NCBI RefSeq assembly: GCF_025318105.1
Contig: NZ_JAOANI010000019.1
Coordinates: 248,001-312,000, forward strand
DNA: 64,000 nucleotides
Reading direction: 5' to 3'
Origin: Venatoribacter pacificus
GTDB lineage: Bacteria; Pseudomonadota; Gammaproteobacteria; Pseudomonadales; Oceanobacteraceae
Notes under the pieces: model-generated
Database searches by the model: none
The model's input: the letters and a program-made list of their open reading frames with translations, nothing else
What the model was told of the DNA's origin: nothing
Part shown: one piece after another, positions 49,387 to 59,005 of the stretch
Layout of the letters: each line of letters begins with the position of its first letter
How positions within the stretch are numbered: position 1 is the stretch's first letter
Translations under genes and position numbers: made by a program

Positions 49387-50120
49387 TGCGGGCATCACCA
49401 GTAATGAAGGGCTTTACCCTGCTCGAGGTGCTGATCGCGGTTTCCATTACTGCCATGATCGGTGTTGCCTCGACGCAATTACTAAGCAATGTCATCGACT
49501 CCAAGCAGGCCAGCGAAGTGCGTTCGGAGCAGCTGGTCAGCCTGCAGCGCTTTAATATGGTGGTCAGTCGTGATATCGAACAACTGATTAATCGCAGTAT
49601 TCGTGATGAATACGGCGATAAGCAGGCTTCTTTGCTGCTCGACAGTGGCGACTTCCCGATAGAATTTACCCGTGCCGGCTGGCGCAACTCTCCGGTCAGC
49701 CGTGATCCGCGCGCCGAGTTACAGCGTGTGGCTTATCGCCTTGAACCGATCGACAGCGACGTCTGCGAGCCCGCTCTGCAGCGCCTGCAGTCCTGGGGAG
49801 TAACCGAGCCGCAATACGATTGCCTGGTACGTTACTTCTGGTCCGTACTTGATCGCGCCAGCGACTCGGTACCACAGCCGCAGGTGGTGCTGGAGCAGGC
49901 AGAGCGACTGGAAATTGATCTGTTGGTGCAGCGTGAGCGTAAGGCCAGTGACAATCAGCAGGCCGAAGTCAGCGGACGCGACTGGTACACCGCCTGGCCG
50001 GCGCTGCAAAGCAGTGGCAGCGAAGAAGAGCGGCCGCTGGCGATCCGCTGGCGGCTGACCTTACCCGCGCTGGGTGATATCGAGCGCCAGTGGTTATTGG
50101 CGTGGGGGCCGGAATCATGA
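49386..50120 (+). CDS. gspJ: Minor pseudopilin GspJ
   Basis: The 244-residue prepilin-like protein has leader VMKG/FTLLEVLIAVSITAM and the GspJ features IGVASTQLLSNVIDSKQ, VVSRDIEQLINRSIRDEYG and LEFTRAGWRN-like IEFTRAGWRNSPVS. It overlaps gspK by 4 bp (ATGA). Confidence 0.95.
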   Translation: MRASPVMKGFTLLEVLIAVSITAMIGVASTQLLSNVIDSKQASEVRSEQLVSLQRFNMVVSRDIEQLINRSIRDEYGDKQASLLLDSGDFPIEFTRAGWRNSPVSRDPRAELQRVAYRLEPIDSDVCEPALQRLQSWGVTEPQYDCLVRYFWSVLDRASDSVPQPQVVLEQAERLEIDLLVQRERKASDNQQAEVSGRDWYTAWPALQSSGSEEERPLAIRWRLTLPALGDIERQWLLAWGPES

Positions 50121-51145
50121 GGCGCGCCAGCGGAGTCCGTCAGCGCGGTCTGGCACTGATTACGGTGCTGCTGATTTTTGCCATCGTCTCCATGCTGGCG
50201 GTGGCGATGATCGATCGCCAGTCCACCGATGTGCAGCGCAGCGGCACCATGCTCGCTTTACAGCAGGCACGTTCGTATGTGTTTGGTGCCGAGCAGGCGG
50301 TAAAAACCGGTCTGTATCTTGACTGGAAAAACGACAAAGAAATCGACCATCTGAACGAAGAATGGGCGCAGGAACGAACCTTTCCGCTGTCGCCGGGGTT
50401 GGCCAGAATCAGTATTGCTGACGCCATGGGGCGCTTTAATCTTAATAGCCTGAGTGTGGCGGCCAGCAATAAAGCGACGCAAAAGATCCGCTTCACCAAT
50501 CTGCTGAATATGCTCGGCCTCGACATTGCACTTGCCGACACGCTGTCGCGCTGGATGGATGAAACCAGTCAGGATGATGACCGTTACCAGAGCATGGAAC
50601 CGCCATATAAGGCTGCTTATCAGGGCTGCAAGCACTCATCCGAGCTGCTGTTGCTGGAAGGGATGGACATGGTGAGTTTCCGCAAACTTGAGCCTTATGT
50701 CGCTTGTCTGCCCATCACTGCACAGCTGAACGTGAATACCGCCAGTGCCATGGTGCTGGCCTCACTGGATGCCGGGTTGTCGCTGGCAGATGGCGAGGCC
50801 ATTTTCAGCGCCCGTGGTGATAAAGGTTTTAAAACGGTCGATGATTTCTGGAGCCTGAGCCAAATTGAGCCGTTCACCAGAAATAATGACAACAACGGAA
50901 ACACCAATACGCCGGTCAGCGATGCGCCAGTGACAAAGGCGCGCTGGGATAAGACCGACTTCAGTGTAAAATCCGAATACTTTGAGATATTCATCCGGGT
51001 TGAACTGGGCGACCGTATCGCTACCGGAGAAGCATTAATCAAACGCGATAACAACGACGGTCGTATGACCACGCTGTATCGCGACTATTCCCGCCGTGAA
51101 GCAAAGCGGGAACCCGAATCCACCCAACCTGGCATGACGCAATAA
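50117..51145 (+). CDS. gspK: Minor pseudopilin GspK
   Basis: The 342-residue protein caps the pseudopilus. Its leader is RQRG/LALITVLLIFAIVSM; GspK lacks the +5 Glu, as seen here. The large periplasmic domain has MGRFNLNSL and NVNTASAMVLASL, typical of GspK. The frame is open upstream to 50090, but ATG 50117 gives the prepilin leader and the 4-bp overlap with gspJ. Confidence 0.95.
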   Translation: MRRASGVRQRGLALITVLLIFAIVSMLAVAMIDRQSTDVQRSGTMLALQQARSYVFGAEQAVKTGLYLDWKNDKEIDHLNEEWAQERTFPLSPGLARISIADAMGRFNLNSLSVAASNKATQKIRFTNLLNMLGLDIALADTLSRWMDETSQDDDRYQSMEPPYKAAYQGCKHSSELLLLEGMDMVSFRKLEPYVACLPITAQLNVNTASAMVLASLDAGLSLADGEAIFSARGDKGFKTVDDFWSLSQIEPFTRNNDNNGNTNTPVSDAPVTKARWDKTDFSVKSEYFEIFIRVELGDRIATGEALIKRDNNDGRMTTLYRDYSRREAKREPESTQPGMTQ

Positions 51146-51155
51146 GGTGTAATGC

Positions 51156-52412
51156 ATGGAAACCGCTAAGGCCATAAAAACCATCAAAGTACAGTGGAAC
51201 GCGATCAGCGGCCGCTGGACGGTAACGGCGTTTGATCAGACGGCCACTGAATCATCGCCGGTCGTGCATTCGCTGGCCAATTGGGCCGAGACGCAGGCCG
51301 ACCTGACCCCGGTTCGTCTGGTTCTGTCAGCCTGCAACTATGCCACTCATTGGGTGTCTTTACCGGGCGTCAGCAACCGGCACCTTGCCCGGGCATTGCC
51401 TTATGCACTGGAAGAAGGCCTGATCGATGATCTGGCTGATTACCTGATCATTCCGGCGGGCACTGAAGGAAAAAAAGTGCGCGCCTATGTGGTCGGTAAT
51501 GACCTGATCGAACGCCTGCTGGAAGAGTGTGAACTGCATCATCTGCAGGTACGCGAGCTGATTCCGGAAACTCAGTTGCTGCCCGACCAGGGCGCGGTGA
51601 TGCAACGCCAGAATGGCGGCTGGGCCATCCGCATTCCCGGTGTCTTTGAAGGCTGGGTAATCGACAGCGCGCTGACGCCGGTGCTGGAATCGCTGTTTGA
51701 TCATGAGTCTGCCGAGCAGGGCGCACATCAGGTCACTGGCCTGAAGATCATGGCGGCACAACTGGATCAGGCGCAGTTACTGAAAACCACATTGGAAAGC
51801 AGCTTTGCCGGTATCTTCACCGACATTGAATTGCTCGCCACTGACGGTGTACAGCAGCGTAATCAACGTTTACAGGGCAAACTGACCAATCTGCTGACCG
51901 GCCGCTTTCAGGTGCGCGAAGTGGTCGAAGATCGCCCGCCGGTGTGGTGGCGCGGCCTGGCGGCGGTTGCAGCGGTATGGGTGGTGACCGCCACGCTTTA
52001 TCTGTTTATTGATAACTACACCCTGAAGCAGCAGTCACGACAGGTTCAGGCAGAAGCCATCAGTCTTTATAAAAGTCTGTTCCCCGGTGAGCGCATCCGT
52101 TCACTGGATCGCCAGATTAAAGCCAAGCTGGACGGTGACGGTGATGCTGACGGCGCCGGATTCATCGGCACAACCAGCGTGCTGGCGCGGGTGTATGCCG
52201 CCCAGGGGCTGCAAAAGCAGGTGCAGTTAATGTCATTACGCTTCAATGACCGACTGCAGGAATTAGTGGTTGAGGTGCGTGCCAGCAATCTGAATGAACT
52301 GCAAACACTGCGCTCGGCGCTGGAAAAAGAAGGGCTGGTCGCAGAAGTAGCGTCGGCCACCAACGACAAAGACGGTGTTAAAGGCCGCATCAAAATCGGA
52401 GGTTCTGCATGA
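51156..52412 (+). CDS. gspL: Type II secretion protein GspL
   Basis: The 418-residue bitopic inner-membrane protein has an actin-like cytoplasmic domain that binds GspE (with VSLPGVSNRHLARALPYALEEGL near residues 65-90). One membrane span follows at about 268-286 (GLAAVAAVWVVTATLYLFI), then a periplasmic ferredoxin-like domain. It overlaps gspM by 4 bp. Confidence 0.94.
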   Translation: METAKAIKTIKVQWNAISGRWTVTAFDQTATESSPVVHSLANWAETQADLTPVRLVLSACNYATHWVSLPGVSNRHLARALPYALEEGLIDDLADYLIIPAGTEGKKVRAYVVGNDLIERLLEECELHHLQVRELIPETQLLPDQGAVMQRQNGGWAIRIPGVFEGWVIDSALTPVLESLFDHESAEQGAHQVTGLKIMAAQLDQAQLLKTTLESSFAGIFTDIELLATDGVQQRNQRLQGKLTNLLTGRFQVREVVEDRPPVWWRGLAAVAAVWVVTATLYLFIDNYTLKQQSRQVQAEAISLYKSLFPGERIRSLDRQIKAKLDGDGDADGAGFIGTTSVLARVYAAQGLQKQVQLMSLRFNDRLQELVVEVRASNLNELQTLRSALEKEGLVAEVASATNDKDGVKGRIKIGGSA

Positions 52413-52936
52413 ACGAGCGTCTTCAGTTAATGCAGGGACAATTACAGGCTCAGCTGCAAAGCAATAAAACCGTGCAGGCTGCTCAGCACTGGTACCAGTC
52501 TCTGCCAACCCGTGACCGTCTGGTGGTGAAGGGCATTAGCGCGCTGCTGGTGCTGGCGTTGGTTTTTGTCACCATCTACGCCCCATTAATACGCAGCCAG
52601 AAAGCGGCGGCGCTTAGCCTGGAAAAGAACCTGGCAACCTATAATCTGCTGGCTGAAAATGCCCACCGCTTTGGTGGTGTGTCGTCAGTCGCGACCGCCG
52701 ATGCGCCGATTCTGGCTACCGTCACCCAGCAAGCGAAAAAGGCCGGCATCGTACTCAGTCGTTACGAACAGGATGGTAAAGGACTGCGCGTCTGGGTTGA
52801 AAAAGCCGCGTTTGACGATGCCATCTCCTGGCTGGAAGGGATGCAGGCAAGACACGGCATCCGTGTAAGTCAGATCACGATCGATCGCACCGACCGCTCA
52901 GGTCTGGTCGACATCCGCGCCACGCTGACTCCCTGA
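52409..52936 (+). CDS. gspM: Type II secretion protein GspM
   Basis: The 175-residue protein has one N-terminal membrane span (about 41-60, ISALLVLALVFVTIYAPLI) preceded by WYQSLPTRDRLVVKG, and a small periplasmic domain. It dimerises with GspL to hold GspE at the membrane. It is the last gene of the operon; no gspN, gspC or gspD follows. Confidence 0.92.
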   Translation: MNERLQLMQGQLQAQLQSNKTVQAAQHWYQSLPTRDRLVVKGISALLVLALVFVTIYAPLIRSQKAAALSLEKNLATYNLLAENAHRFGGVSSVATADAPILATVTQQAKKAGIVLSRYEQDGKGLRVWVEKAAFDDAISWLEGMQARHGIRVSQITIDRTDRSGLVDIRATLTP

Positions 52937-52975
52937 GTCGGCGGGCCTGCAACCAGAACGGGCAAGGGGAATATG

Positions 52976-54331
52976 ATGAGTTACGATTTTGAGTTGTTGG
53001 TGATTGGTGCCGGTTCCGGTGGGGTGCGTGCATCGCGCATGGCGGCCGCCCGCGGGGTAAAAGTCGCCGTGGTTGAAAACCGCTACCTCGGTGGTACCTG
53101 TGTCAACGTCGGCTGCGTGCCGAAAAAAATCTTTGTTTACGCTTCGGAATACGCGGAGAAGTTTGAAGAGGCCCGGGGGTTTGGCGTGAACGGCCAGCTT
53201 GAGTCGTTTGATTGGCCAACACTTCGCGACAATAAAACGAATGAAATCAAACGCTTGAATGGGATATATAGCAATCTCCTTGAAAATTCAGGCGTTGAAA
53301 TCCTGCATGGCACCGCCAGCATACTGGACCCGCATCGGGTCAAAGTCGGTGATCAGGAATTCACCGCCGAACGCATTCTGGTGGCTACCGGTGGCTGGCC
53401 TTTTAAACCCGATGTTCCCGGTGCGGAGCTGGCCATTACCTCGAACGAAGCCTTCTACCTGGATGAATTTCCCAAGCGCGTCGTTGTTGTCGGCGGCGGC
53501 TACATTGCGGTGGAGTTTGCCGGAATCTTTAATGGCCTTGGGGCCGAAACCCATCTGCTGTATCGCGGCGAGCAGGTACTGCGCGGTTTTGACGAAGGCG
53601 TGCGCAGCTTTGCTGCCAGCCAGATCGTGCACAAAGGGGTGCGCATTCATACCAAAACCGATATCCGCCGCATTGAGCAGCTGGCGGACGGCAGTTTGCG
53701 TTGCCAGCTGAACAATGGCGATGCGCTTGATGCTGATTGTGTCATGTACGCCACTGGCCGCAAGCCGCTGACCCAAGGGTTAAACCTCGAAGCGCAGGGC
53801 GTTGAGCTGCGTGGCGATGGCAGCATTGTGGTGGATCATTTCTTCCGCACCGCAGCCCCCAGTATTTATGCTTTGGGCGATGTGATTGGCACCCCGGCGC
53901 TGACTCCGGTTGCATTGGCGCAGGCGATGAAACTGGTAGCCCACTGGTACGATGGCGACAACGAGCCGATGAGTTACGACAACATCCCGACGGCGGTTTT
54001 CTGCCAGCCCAATATTGCCACCGTCGGCCTCAGCGAAGAAGAAGCTCAGGAGCGCTTTGGTGATGATGTGCGCATCTTCGAGTCGGACTTCCGGCCGATG
54101 CGTCACACTATGTCTGGTCTGCCGGAGCGTACGTTTATGAAGTTAATTGTACGCGCCAGCAGTGATCAGGTGGTGGGAGCGCACATGGTCGGTGCAGAAG
54201 CGGGTGAGATTATTCAGGGAATTGCTGTCGCCATCAAAGCCGGGGCAACCAAGGCGATGTTCGACAGTACTATTGGTATCCATCCGACCGCGGCTGAGGA
54301 GTTTGTCACCCTGCGGTCGCCGCGCAGCTGA
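52976..54331 (+). CDS. gor: Glutathione-disulfide reductase
   Basis: NADPH-dependent flavoenzyme that keeps glutathione reduced. The 451 residues show the FAD motif LLVIGAGSGGVRASRMAA, the redox disulfide C42-x4-C47 in GGTCVNVGCVPKK, the NAD(P)-binding VVVVGGGYIAVEFAGIFNGLG and the C-terminal His-Pro in GIHPTAAEEFVTL. Start 52976 is preferred over 52973 because AAGGGGA then lies 5 bp upstream. It is monocistronic with a strong terminator. Confidence 0.95.
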   Translation: MSYDFELLVIGAGSGGVRASRMAAARGVKVAVVENRYLGGTCVNVGCVPKKIFVYASEYAEKFEEARGFGVNGQLESFDWPTLRDNKTNEIKRLNGIYSNLLENSGVEILHGTASILDPHRVKVGDQEFTAERILVATGGWPFKPDVPGAELAITSNEAFYLDEFPKRVVVVGGGYIAVEFAGIFNGLGAETHLLYRGEQVLRGFDEGVRSFAASQIVHKGVRIHTKTDIRRIEQLADGSLRCQLNNGDALDADCVMYATGRKPLTQGLNLEAQGVELRGDGSIVVDHFFRTAAPSIYALGDVIGTPALTPVALAQAMKLVAHWYDGDNEPMSYDNIPTAVFCQPNIATVGLSEEEAQERFGDDVRIFESDFRPMRHTMSGLPERTFMKLIVRASSDQVVGAHMVGAEAGEIIQGIAVAIKAGATKAMFDSTIGIHPTAAEEFVTLRSPRS

Positions 54332-54360
54332 GAGGCGCTCTCAGGACGAAACGCGGGCAT

Positions 54361-54396
54361 AAAAAAGCCGGTACTGGAAACAGTACCGGCTTTTTT
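54361..54396. terminator. Bidirectional terminator between gor and rapA
   Basis: A perfect 16-bp-arm hairpin: A6 GCCGGTACTG, loop GAAA, CAGTACCGGC T6. It ends both converging genes. Confidence 0.95.
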
Positions 54397-54414
54397 GTCG
54401 CAGCGACTCCCGAC

Positions 54415-57174
54415 TCAGCCGCAGAACACCAGACGCACACTGTCCAGTGCCAGCTGCGATTGGGCAATGGCATCGAGCACCGCATCACGCTCGCGCTTAA
54501 CCTCCGCGACTAACAAGGGCGGAATGTTCGGGTTCTGTTCGCTCAGCGCACTCAAGCGCTCAAGGCGGGCAGCAAAGGCTTCCGCGGCTTTGTTGCTGGC
54601 GCGCTCAACCATTTTGCTCAGCTGGGCATTACCCATCTTTTCCAGTTTGTTGATCAGCGGCTGCACGGATTCCGCTTTCTGCTCAACCAGTCCGCGTGCG
54701 GTGCCGCGTTTTAGCGGTAAAACGAAGGCGGGTAATTCACCATCGTTTACCTTTAATTCACCGGCCGGCGTCATCATCAGATGCATGGCGTTCGGTGGCA
54801 GATAGCGCTCAACCGCCAGTGCCTTCGGTGCCGGGCAGCGGGCAACAAACTGCAGTTCGATAAAACAATCGCCGGTACGGAAGTCGTGATCTTCGATGTA
54901 ACCGGCGCTGGCATTCCCTGCCGGGCCACTGGTGATGAGTTCCAGTGCCTGATCCACAAACGGATGCTCCCAGCTTAAAAACTGCACGTCATCACGGGCA
55001 AGGGCGATATCTCGGTGTGTGGTGGCCATAAAACCATCTTCCGGCAGGTACGGCATATCCGGCACCAGCATATGGTCGCCGGGGGCGATGGTGATGCAAT
55101 CGCCACCCAGATCAATCAGTTCCAGACCAAAGGCATCAGCGAACAACTCAAGGAAATCGTTCAGTTCGGCTTCGTCTTCGATGTGGGTGATGGTCATCTC
55201 TTTCGCCAGGCGACGTGCACGCTGCGGATGGCAGGAATGCAGTTCCAGCAGGCGGTCGCGGCCTTCTTCCAGGCTGGCCAGCAGTTCATCACGTTCAGCG
55301 GCCAGTTGGCGGGTCAGTTCATCCAGACCTTCGCCGGAAATGATGGCGTGTTCAATGGCTTCGCGGTGTTTTTCCAGCAGCGGCTGCGCAGCAGGATTCG
55401 GACGACTGAACAGGTCAATACCGGCGTGCAGCAATTGCGCCCAGCGGCCACTGATGTGATTGCTGAAAGCCGGGATGTAGATTTTGATGTCTTGCGCCTG
55501 ACCGATACGATCCAGACGACCGATGCGCTGCTCAATCAAATCGCAATTGAACGGCAGGTCGAACAGGGCCAGATGGTGAGCAAACTGGAAGTTACGGCCT
55601 TCGGAGCCAATTTCAGAACACAACAGAATGCGTGCGCCTTGCTCGTGGTCGGCAAAGTAGGCCGCCGCCCGGTCACGTTCAACCAGGTCCATGTGTTCAT
55701 GGAAAACGGCTACCTGAATGCCGCAGGTTTCCCACAGCCAGGCTTCCAGATCGAGAACGGTTTGCGCCGCATGGCAGATCAGGACGATCTTGTCTTTACC
55801 AGTGCTGGCCAGAATGTTCAGCAGCCAGTCGGTGCGGGCATCGTCATCACACCAGCCGGTAACACCCATTTCAGGATGCAGATCAGCCAGAGTGCGCGTC
55901 AGATCATCACTTTGCGGTGCTGGCAGGGCGGTCAGCTGTGGCAGGCGCTGCGGGAAGCCGCTGACGCCATGACGGGTGTTACGGTACAGCGCACGGCCAG
56001 GGCCGTGACGGTCAATCAGGGTTTCCAGCAGGCGATTACGCTGCTCGGCAACCGTGATGTCAGCGCTGGCATGATCGGGCAGCAGGCGTGCCAGAGTGGC
56101 TCGTTGTTCGTCGTTCAGGCTGTCGCTGCCGGCCAGTGCGGCGGCAAGATCGGCCACTGGCTGATAGGCTTGCTGTTCACTCAGGAACTGCTCCAGGGAC
56201 GGGTAGCGCTCTGGGTCCAGCAGGCGCAGACGGGCGTAATGCCCCTGCACACCCAGCTGTTCCGGCGTGGCCGTCAGCAGCAGCAGGCCAGCTACTTCGC
56301 GGGACAGGTTTTCAACCAGCGCGTAGGCATCGTCAAAACCGTCTTCGCTCCACTGCAGATGGTGCGCTTCATCGACGACCAGCATGTCCCAGTCGGATGC
56401 GCGGATCTGCGGCGCGATGGTGTCATGGGTAGCCAGTGACAACGGGCAGAGGAATAACTGGCCGCTGGCGAAAATATCGTCGTCGCCGTCTTCCAGCATG
56501 TCTTTGCTGACCAGAGAGAAACGCAGGTTAAAGCGACGGATCATTTCCACCAGCCACTGATGCAGCAGGTGGTCGGGCACCAGAATCAGTGCGCGCTGGA
56601 TGCGTTGTTGCAGCAATAAACGGTGCAGAATCAGACCGGCTTCAATGGTTTTCCCCAGGCCCACTTCGTCCGCCAGCAGTACACGCGGAATAGAATCCTG
56701 AGTGACCTGTTCGGCAATGTACAGCTGGTGCGGCAGTAAGCTTGTACGTCCGCCCAGTAAGCCGTAGAACGGACGCTGACGCAGTTTGCTCAGCTGTTGC
56801 AATGCCATCTGGCGCAGTTCGTACAGGTTGTTGTTATCAATCTGACCGGAGAACAAACGGTCGGTCGGCTGATTCAGCTGAATCTGGCCGCTGAGGTGGA
56901 TCTCGGAAATTTCGCGCTCGCCGTCGCTGTAAAATACGATACCGTCGATATCGGTTACATCGACCACGGTCATGGTGCTGCCATCCTGTAACGGCAGCAG
57001 ATCATCTTCTTTGAATATGACACGGGTAAGCGGGGCGTTCTGGCGCGAATAACTGCGCACATCATCGATGGCCGGGAAATAAATAGTAACGACCCGGAAG
57101 TCGACATTTTGCACAAGACCGAGGCCCAGATCGGTTTCGGCCTCACTGATCCAACGCTGACCCACTGTATACAT
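54415..57174 (-). CDS. rapA: RNA polymerase-associated SWI2/SNF2 ATPase RapA
   Basis: RapA (HepA) binds RNA polymerase and recycles it from stalled complexes. The 919 residues start MYTVGQRWISEAETDLGLG (two Tudor-like N-terminal domains, about 1-110). Then comes the SNF2 ATPase with DEVGLGKT (169-176) and VVDEAHHLQWSEDG, and the helicase C domain with CSEIGSEGRNFQFAHHLALFDLP and QRIGRLDRIGQ. A C-terminal spacer/effector region follows. E. coli RapA is 968 residues. A 474-codon open frame on the opposite strand is a shadow. Confidence 0.97.
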   Translation of the reverse strand: MYTVGQRWISEAETDLGLGLVQNVDFRVVTIYFPAIDDVRSYSRQNAPLTRVIFKEDDLLPLQDGSTMTVVDVTDIDGIVFYSDGEREISEIHLSGQIQLNQPTDRLFSGQIDNNNLYELRQMALQQLSKLRQRPFYGLLGGRTSLLPHQLYIAEQVTQDSIPRVLLADEVGLGKTIEAGLILHRLLLQQRIQRALILVPDHLLHQWLVEMIRRFNLRFSLVSKDMLEDGDDDIFASGQLFLCPLSLATHDTIAPQIRASDWDMLVVDEAHHLQWSEDGFDDAYALVENLSREVAGLLLLTATPEQLGVQGHYARLRLLDPERYPSLEQFLSEQQAYQPVADLAAALAGSDSLNDEQRATLARLLPDHASADITVAEQRNRLLETLIDRHGPGRALYRNTRHGVSGFPQRLPQLTALPAPQSDDLTRTLADLHPEMGVTGWCDDDARTDWLLNILASTGKDKIVLICHAAQTVLDLEAWLWETCGIQVAVFHEHMDLVERDRAAAYFADHEQGARILLCSEIGSEGRNFQFAHHLALFDLPFNCDLIEQRIGRLDRIGQAQDIKIYIPAFSNHISGRWAQLLHAGIDLFSRPNPAAQPLLEKHREAIEHAIISGEGLDELTRQLAAERDELLASLEEGRDRLLELHSCHPQRARRLAKEMTITHIEDEAELNDFLELFADAFGLELIDLGGDCITIAPGDHMLVPDMPYLPEDGFMATTHRDIALARDDVQFLSWEHPFVDQALELITSGPAGNASAGYIEDHDFRTGDCFIELQFVARCPAPKALAVERYLPPNAMHLMMTPAGELKVNDGELPAFVLPLKRGTARGLVEQKAESVQPLINKLEKMGNAQLSKMVERASNKAAEAFAARLERLSALSEQNPNIPPLLVAEVKRERDAVLDAIAQSQLALDSVRLVFCG

Positions 57175-57375
57175 ATAAGCTTAACCTGCAGATATTTTGA
57201 CGTGACAAACAGAATCCGGCAGCCGTATGTCCGCCGGTAAAAACAGGCGCGCAGTCTAGCGCAAGGGGGCTTTAAATCCCACCGGCAATGGCGTCTTGTG
57301 GGCGTATTCAGGCCATTTTTGCCTCAGAATAGCGGATTACATTGTTACTGACTGATGGCTGACGCACCTGCACGG

Positions 57376-57405
57376 TTGCCCGATCTTTGCTTATGCCGCT
57401 AATAT
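57376..57405 (+). promoter_or_regulatory. Possible promoter for the DUF945 gene
   Basis: TTGCCC (57376-57381) and TAATAT (57400-57405) are 18 bp apart, 118 bp before the DUF945 ATG. This is a weak match. The 348-bp region between rapA and this gene (57175-57522) shows nothing else convincing. Confidence 0.35.
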
Positions 57406-57522
57406 CCTCTGCCTGATTCTGGCGGTAGCGGCCAGCAAGTGCTGCACGCTCAGGAAGACAGACCAAAAAAAACAGGGCACAGATCAATTCATACCGGACA
57501 CAACACAAACAGGAAGTTAACT

Positions 57523-58815
57523 ATGGGCAAAACCCTGGCACTGATTATCGGCTTGCCGGTGATCGCAATAGGGGCCGCTGCTGGCTACGTCACTTACCAG
57601 AATGTCGAACGCTATGACGCACTCTCGCAGCAATCGTTACAGCAGCTTAATCAGGCATTGATGCCGCAGGGTATATCGGTTCGGCTGGAAGAGGTGGAGC
57701 GGGGGTTTTTAGGTGCCAACCGCGAAGAGCTCTATCATTTCCGCCTGCTGGGAGAAGAGCCCACCGATCTGTTCAGTATTCGCCAGCACGTCAGCATTGA
57801 ACCGTATCGGGCTTCCGGTACCTTTGTTGTCGATAGTCAGCTTGGCTTGGCTGGCGTGCTGTTGCAACAGTTGCCGGAGCTGGCTGCGGGACAGCAGGGC
57901 GAATGGTGGCTGAAGGGTAATGAAGAACGAATTTACGCACGCTACCAAACCGGTGCCGTGAATATGCCACTGCCGGATGGCAGTACGTTATCGGTTGCCC
58001 CTCTGATTCTGCAGACTGAAACCGCTACCGATGCTGCAGCAAAAGGCAAGGCAACACTCAGTATGGCCAGTGCCAGCCTGACAGGCAGCGCCCAGGGGGA
58101 TGCCCGGCTGAATCGATTTGAACTGGACATCGCCAGTCATCTGCGCAATGGCTCACCATTCATTGATAAAGCCAGCTACCGCATTGGCGATCTGAGCGTC
58201 AGCAGTCCACAGCTGAAGGTGAAGCTGCAGGGACTGGTCAGCGAGCAGGCTGCTCTGGTGGATCGTGGTGTGTTGGCATCACTGACAACGCTCAAGGTTA
58301 GTAACCTGAGGGTCAGCTCTGCGGATAAAGACCTGAGTGTGGATACCAGCCGCCTGTCTCTCTATCTGGACGGCATCAACTGGCAGGCCTATCAGCAGCT
58401 GCTCGTAAATGCTCAGAACTCAACAGATGAAGCCGCGGCTACTTCTGAGCTGCTGAAGGGTGCCGGCAATGTGTTGGCATCCGGTGCCAGCGTGACACTG
58501 GAAACACTGGAAACCGCCTTTATCTTCAATGATCTTAGTCCCGCCGGTATGGGGGCCAGTGGCGATATCAAACTGCATGGCAAAGTGATAATGGCCGCCG
58601 GAGATGCGGCTTCGCTGCAGCAGGACTTCCGCACACGCCTGAATGGCGAGCTGCAGGTTAATCTCAGTCGCAGCCTGATGCAGAGCCCGCTGGCCGAGCA
58701 CTTTGTCAGTTTACTGGATGCGGGCATGCTTGAAGATCAGGACGGACGCCTGACCAGTCGCCTGATATTGAATCAGGGAGAGCTGAGCGCGAACGGTATT
58801 TCTGTCGGGTTTTGA
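57523..58815 (+). CDS. DUF945 (YdgA-like) membrane-anchored periplasmic protein
   Basis: The 430-residue protein has an uncleaved N-terminal signal anchor (about 5-24, LALIIGLPVIAIGAAAGYV), then the DUF945 opening YDALSQQSLQQLNQALMPQGISVRLEEVERGFLGANRE. A long beta-rich periplasmic region of the AsmA-like kind follows. YdgA-type proteins are of unknown function. The ATG at 57523 is chosen because AGGAAG lies 6 bp upstream; the frame is open back to 57439 but reads as non-hydrophobic filler there. It is monocistronic, with a terminator 43 bp downstream. Confidence 0.85.
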   Translation: MGKTLALIIGLPVIAIGAAAGYVTYQNVERYDALSQQSLQQLNQALMPQGISVRLEEVERGFLGANREELYHFRLLGEEPTDLFSIRQHVSIEPYRASGTFVVDSQLGLAGVLLQQLPELAAGQQGEWWLKGNEERIYARYQTGAVNMPLPDGSTLSVAPLILQTETATDAAAKGKATLSMASASLTGSAQGDARLNRFELDIASHLRNGSPFIDKASYRIGDLSVSSPQLKVKLQGLVSEQAALVDRGVLASLTTLKVSNLRVSSADKDLSVDTSRLSLYLDGINWQAYQQLLVNAQNSTDEAAATSELLKGAGNVLASGASVTLETLETAFIFNDLSPAGMGASGDIKLHGKVIMAAGDAASLQQDFRTRLNGELQVNLSRSLMQSPLAEHFVSLLDAGMLEDQDGRLTSRLILNQGELSANGISVGF

Positions 58816-58857
58816 TGCCCGGACAGTCAGAGTAACCGCACAGTCTGAGTAAGCACC

Positions 58858-58890
58858 GCCGGAGCTGAGCCATCAGCTCCGGCTTTTTTG
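58858..58890 (+). terminator. Terminator after the DUF945 gene
   Basis: GCCGGAGCTGA, loop GCCA, TCAGCTCCGGC followed by T6; perfect 11-bp arms. Confidence 0.93.
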
Positions 58891-58900
58891 TGCCTGTAAT

Positions 58901-59005
58901 ATGGCGCGCCTAAGGAGGTGCGCCATGTCAGAGCAAGCAGACAAAAGGCAGGAAATGATCAGGCCTGGTGCTGTGCTCACAGGACATGTTGTATTCATCG
59001 GGTAA
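58901..59005 (+). CDS. Possible 26-residue ORF with ribosome binding site in a hairpin loop
   Basis: ATG at 58925 opens a 26-codon frame (MSEQADKRQEMIRPGAVLTG...) ending at 59005; the feature includes its leader. The Shine-Dalgarno TAAGGAGG (58911-58918) is perfect and 6 bp from the ATG. ATGGCGC (58901-58907) pairs exactly with GCGCCAT (58920-58926), placing the ribosome site in a 12-nt loop and the first two bases of the start codon in the stem. The peptide is not recognised. It could equally be the remnant start of a lost gene. Confidence 0.35.
   Translation: MARLRRCAMSEQADKRQEMIRPGAVLTGHVVFIG

Noticed and set aside
55015..56439. A 474-codon open frame on the strand opposite rapA
   Set aside because: It lies wholly inside rapA, which has full motif support. 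The predicted protein is Gln/Val-rich and low in sense, as expected from antisense of GC-rich codons, and shows no domain.
57308..57508. A 66-codon minus-strand frame with a hydrophobic start between rapA and the DUF945 gene
   Set aside because: It has no ribosome binding site, overlaps the likely DUF945 promoter region, and the sequence after the hydrophobic part is unlike a mature protein.
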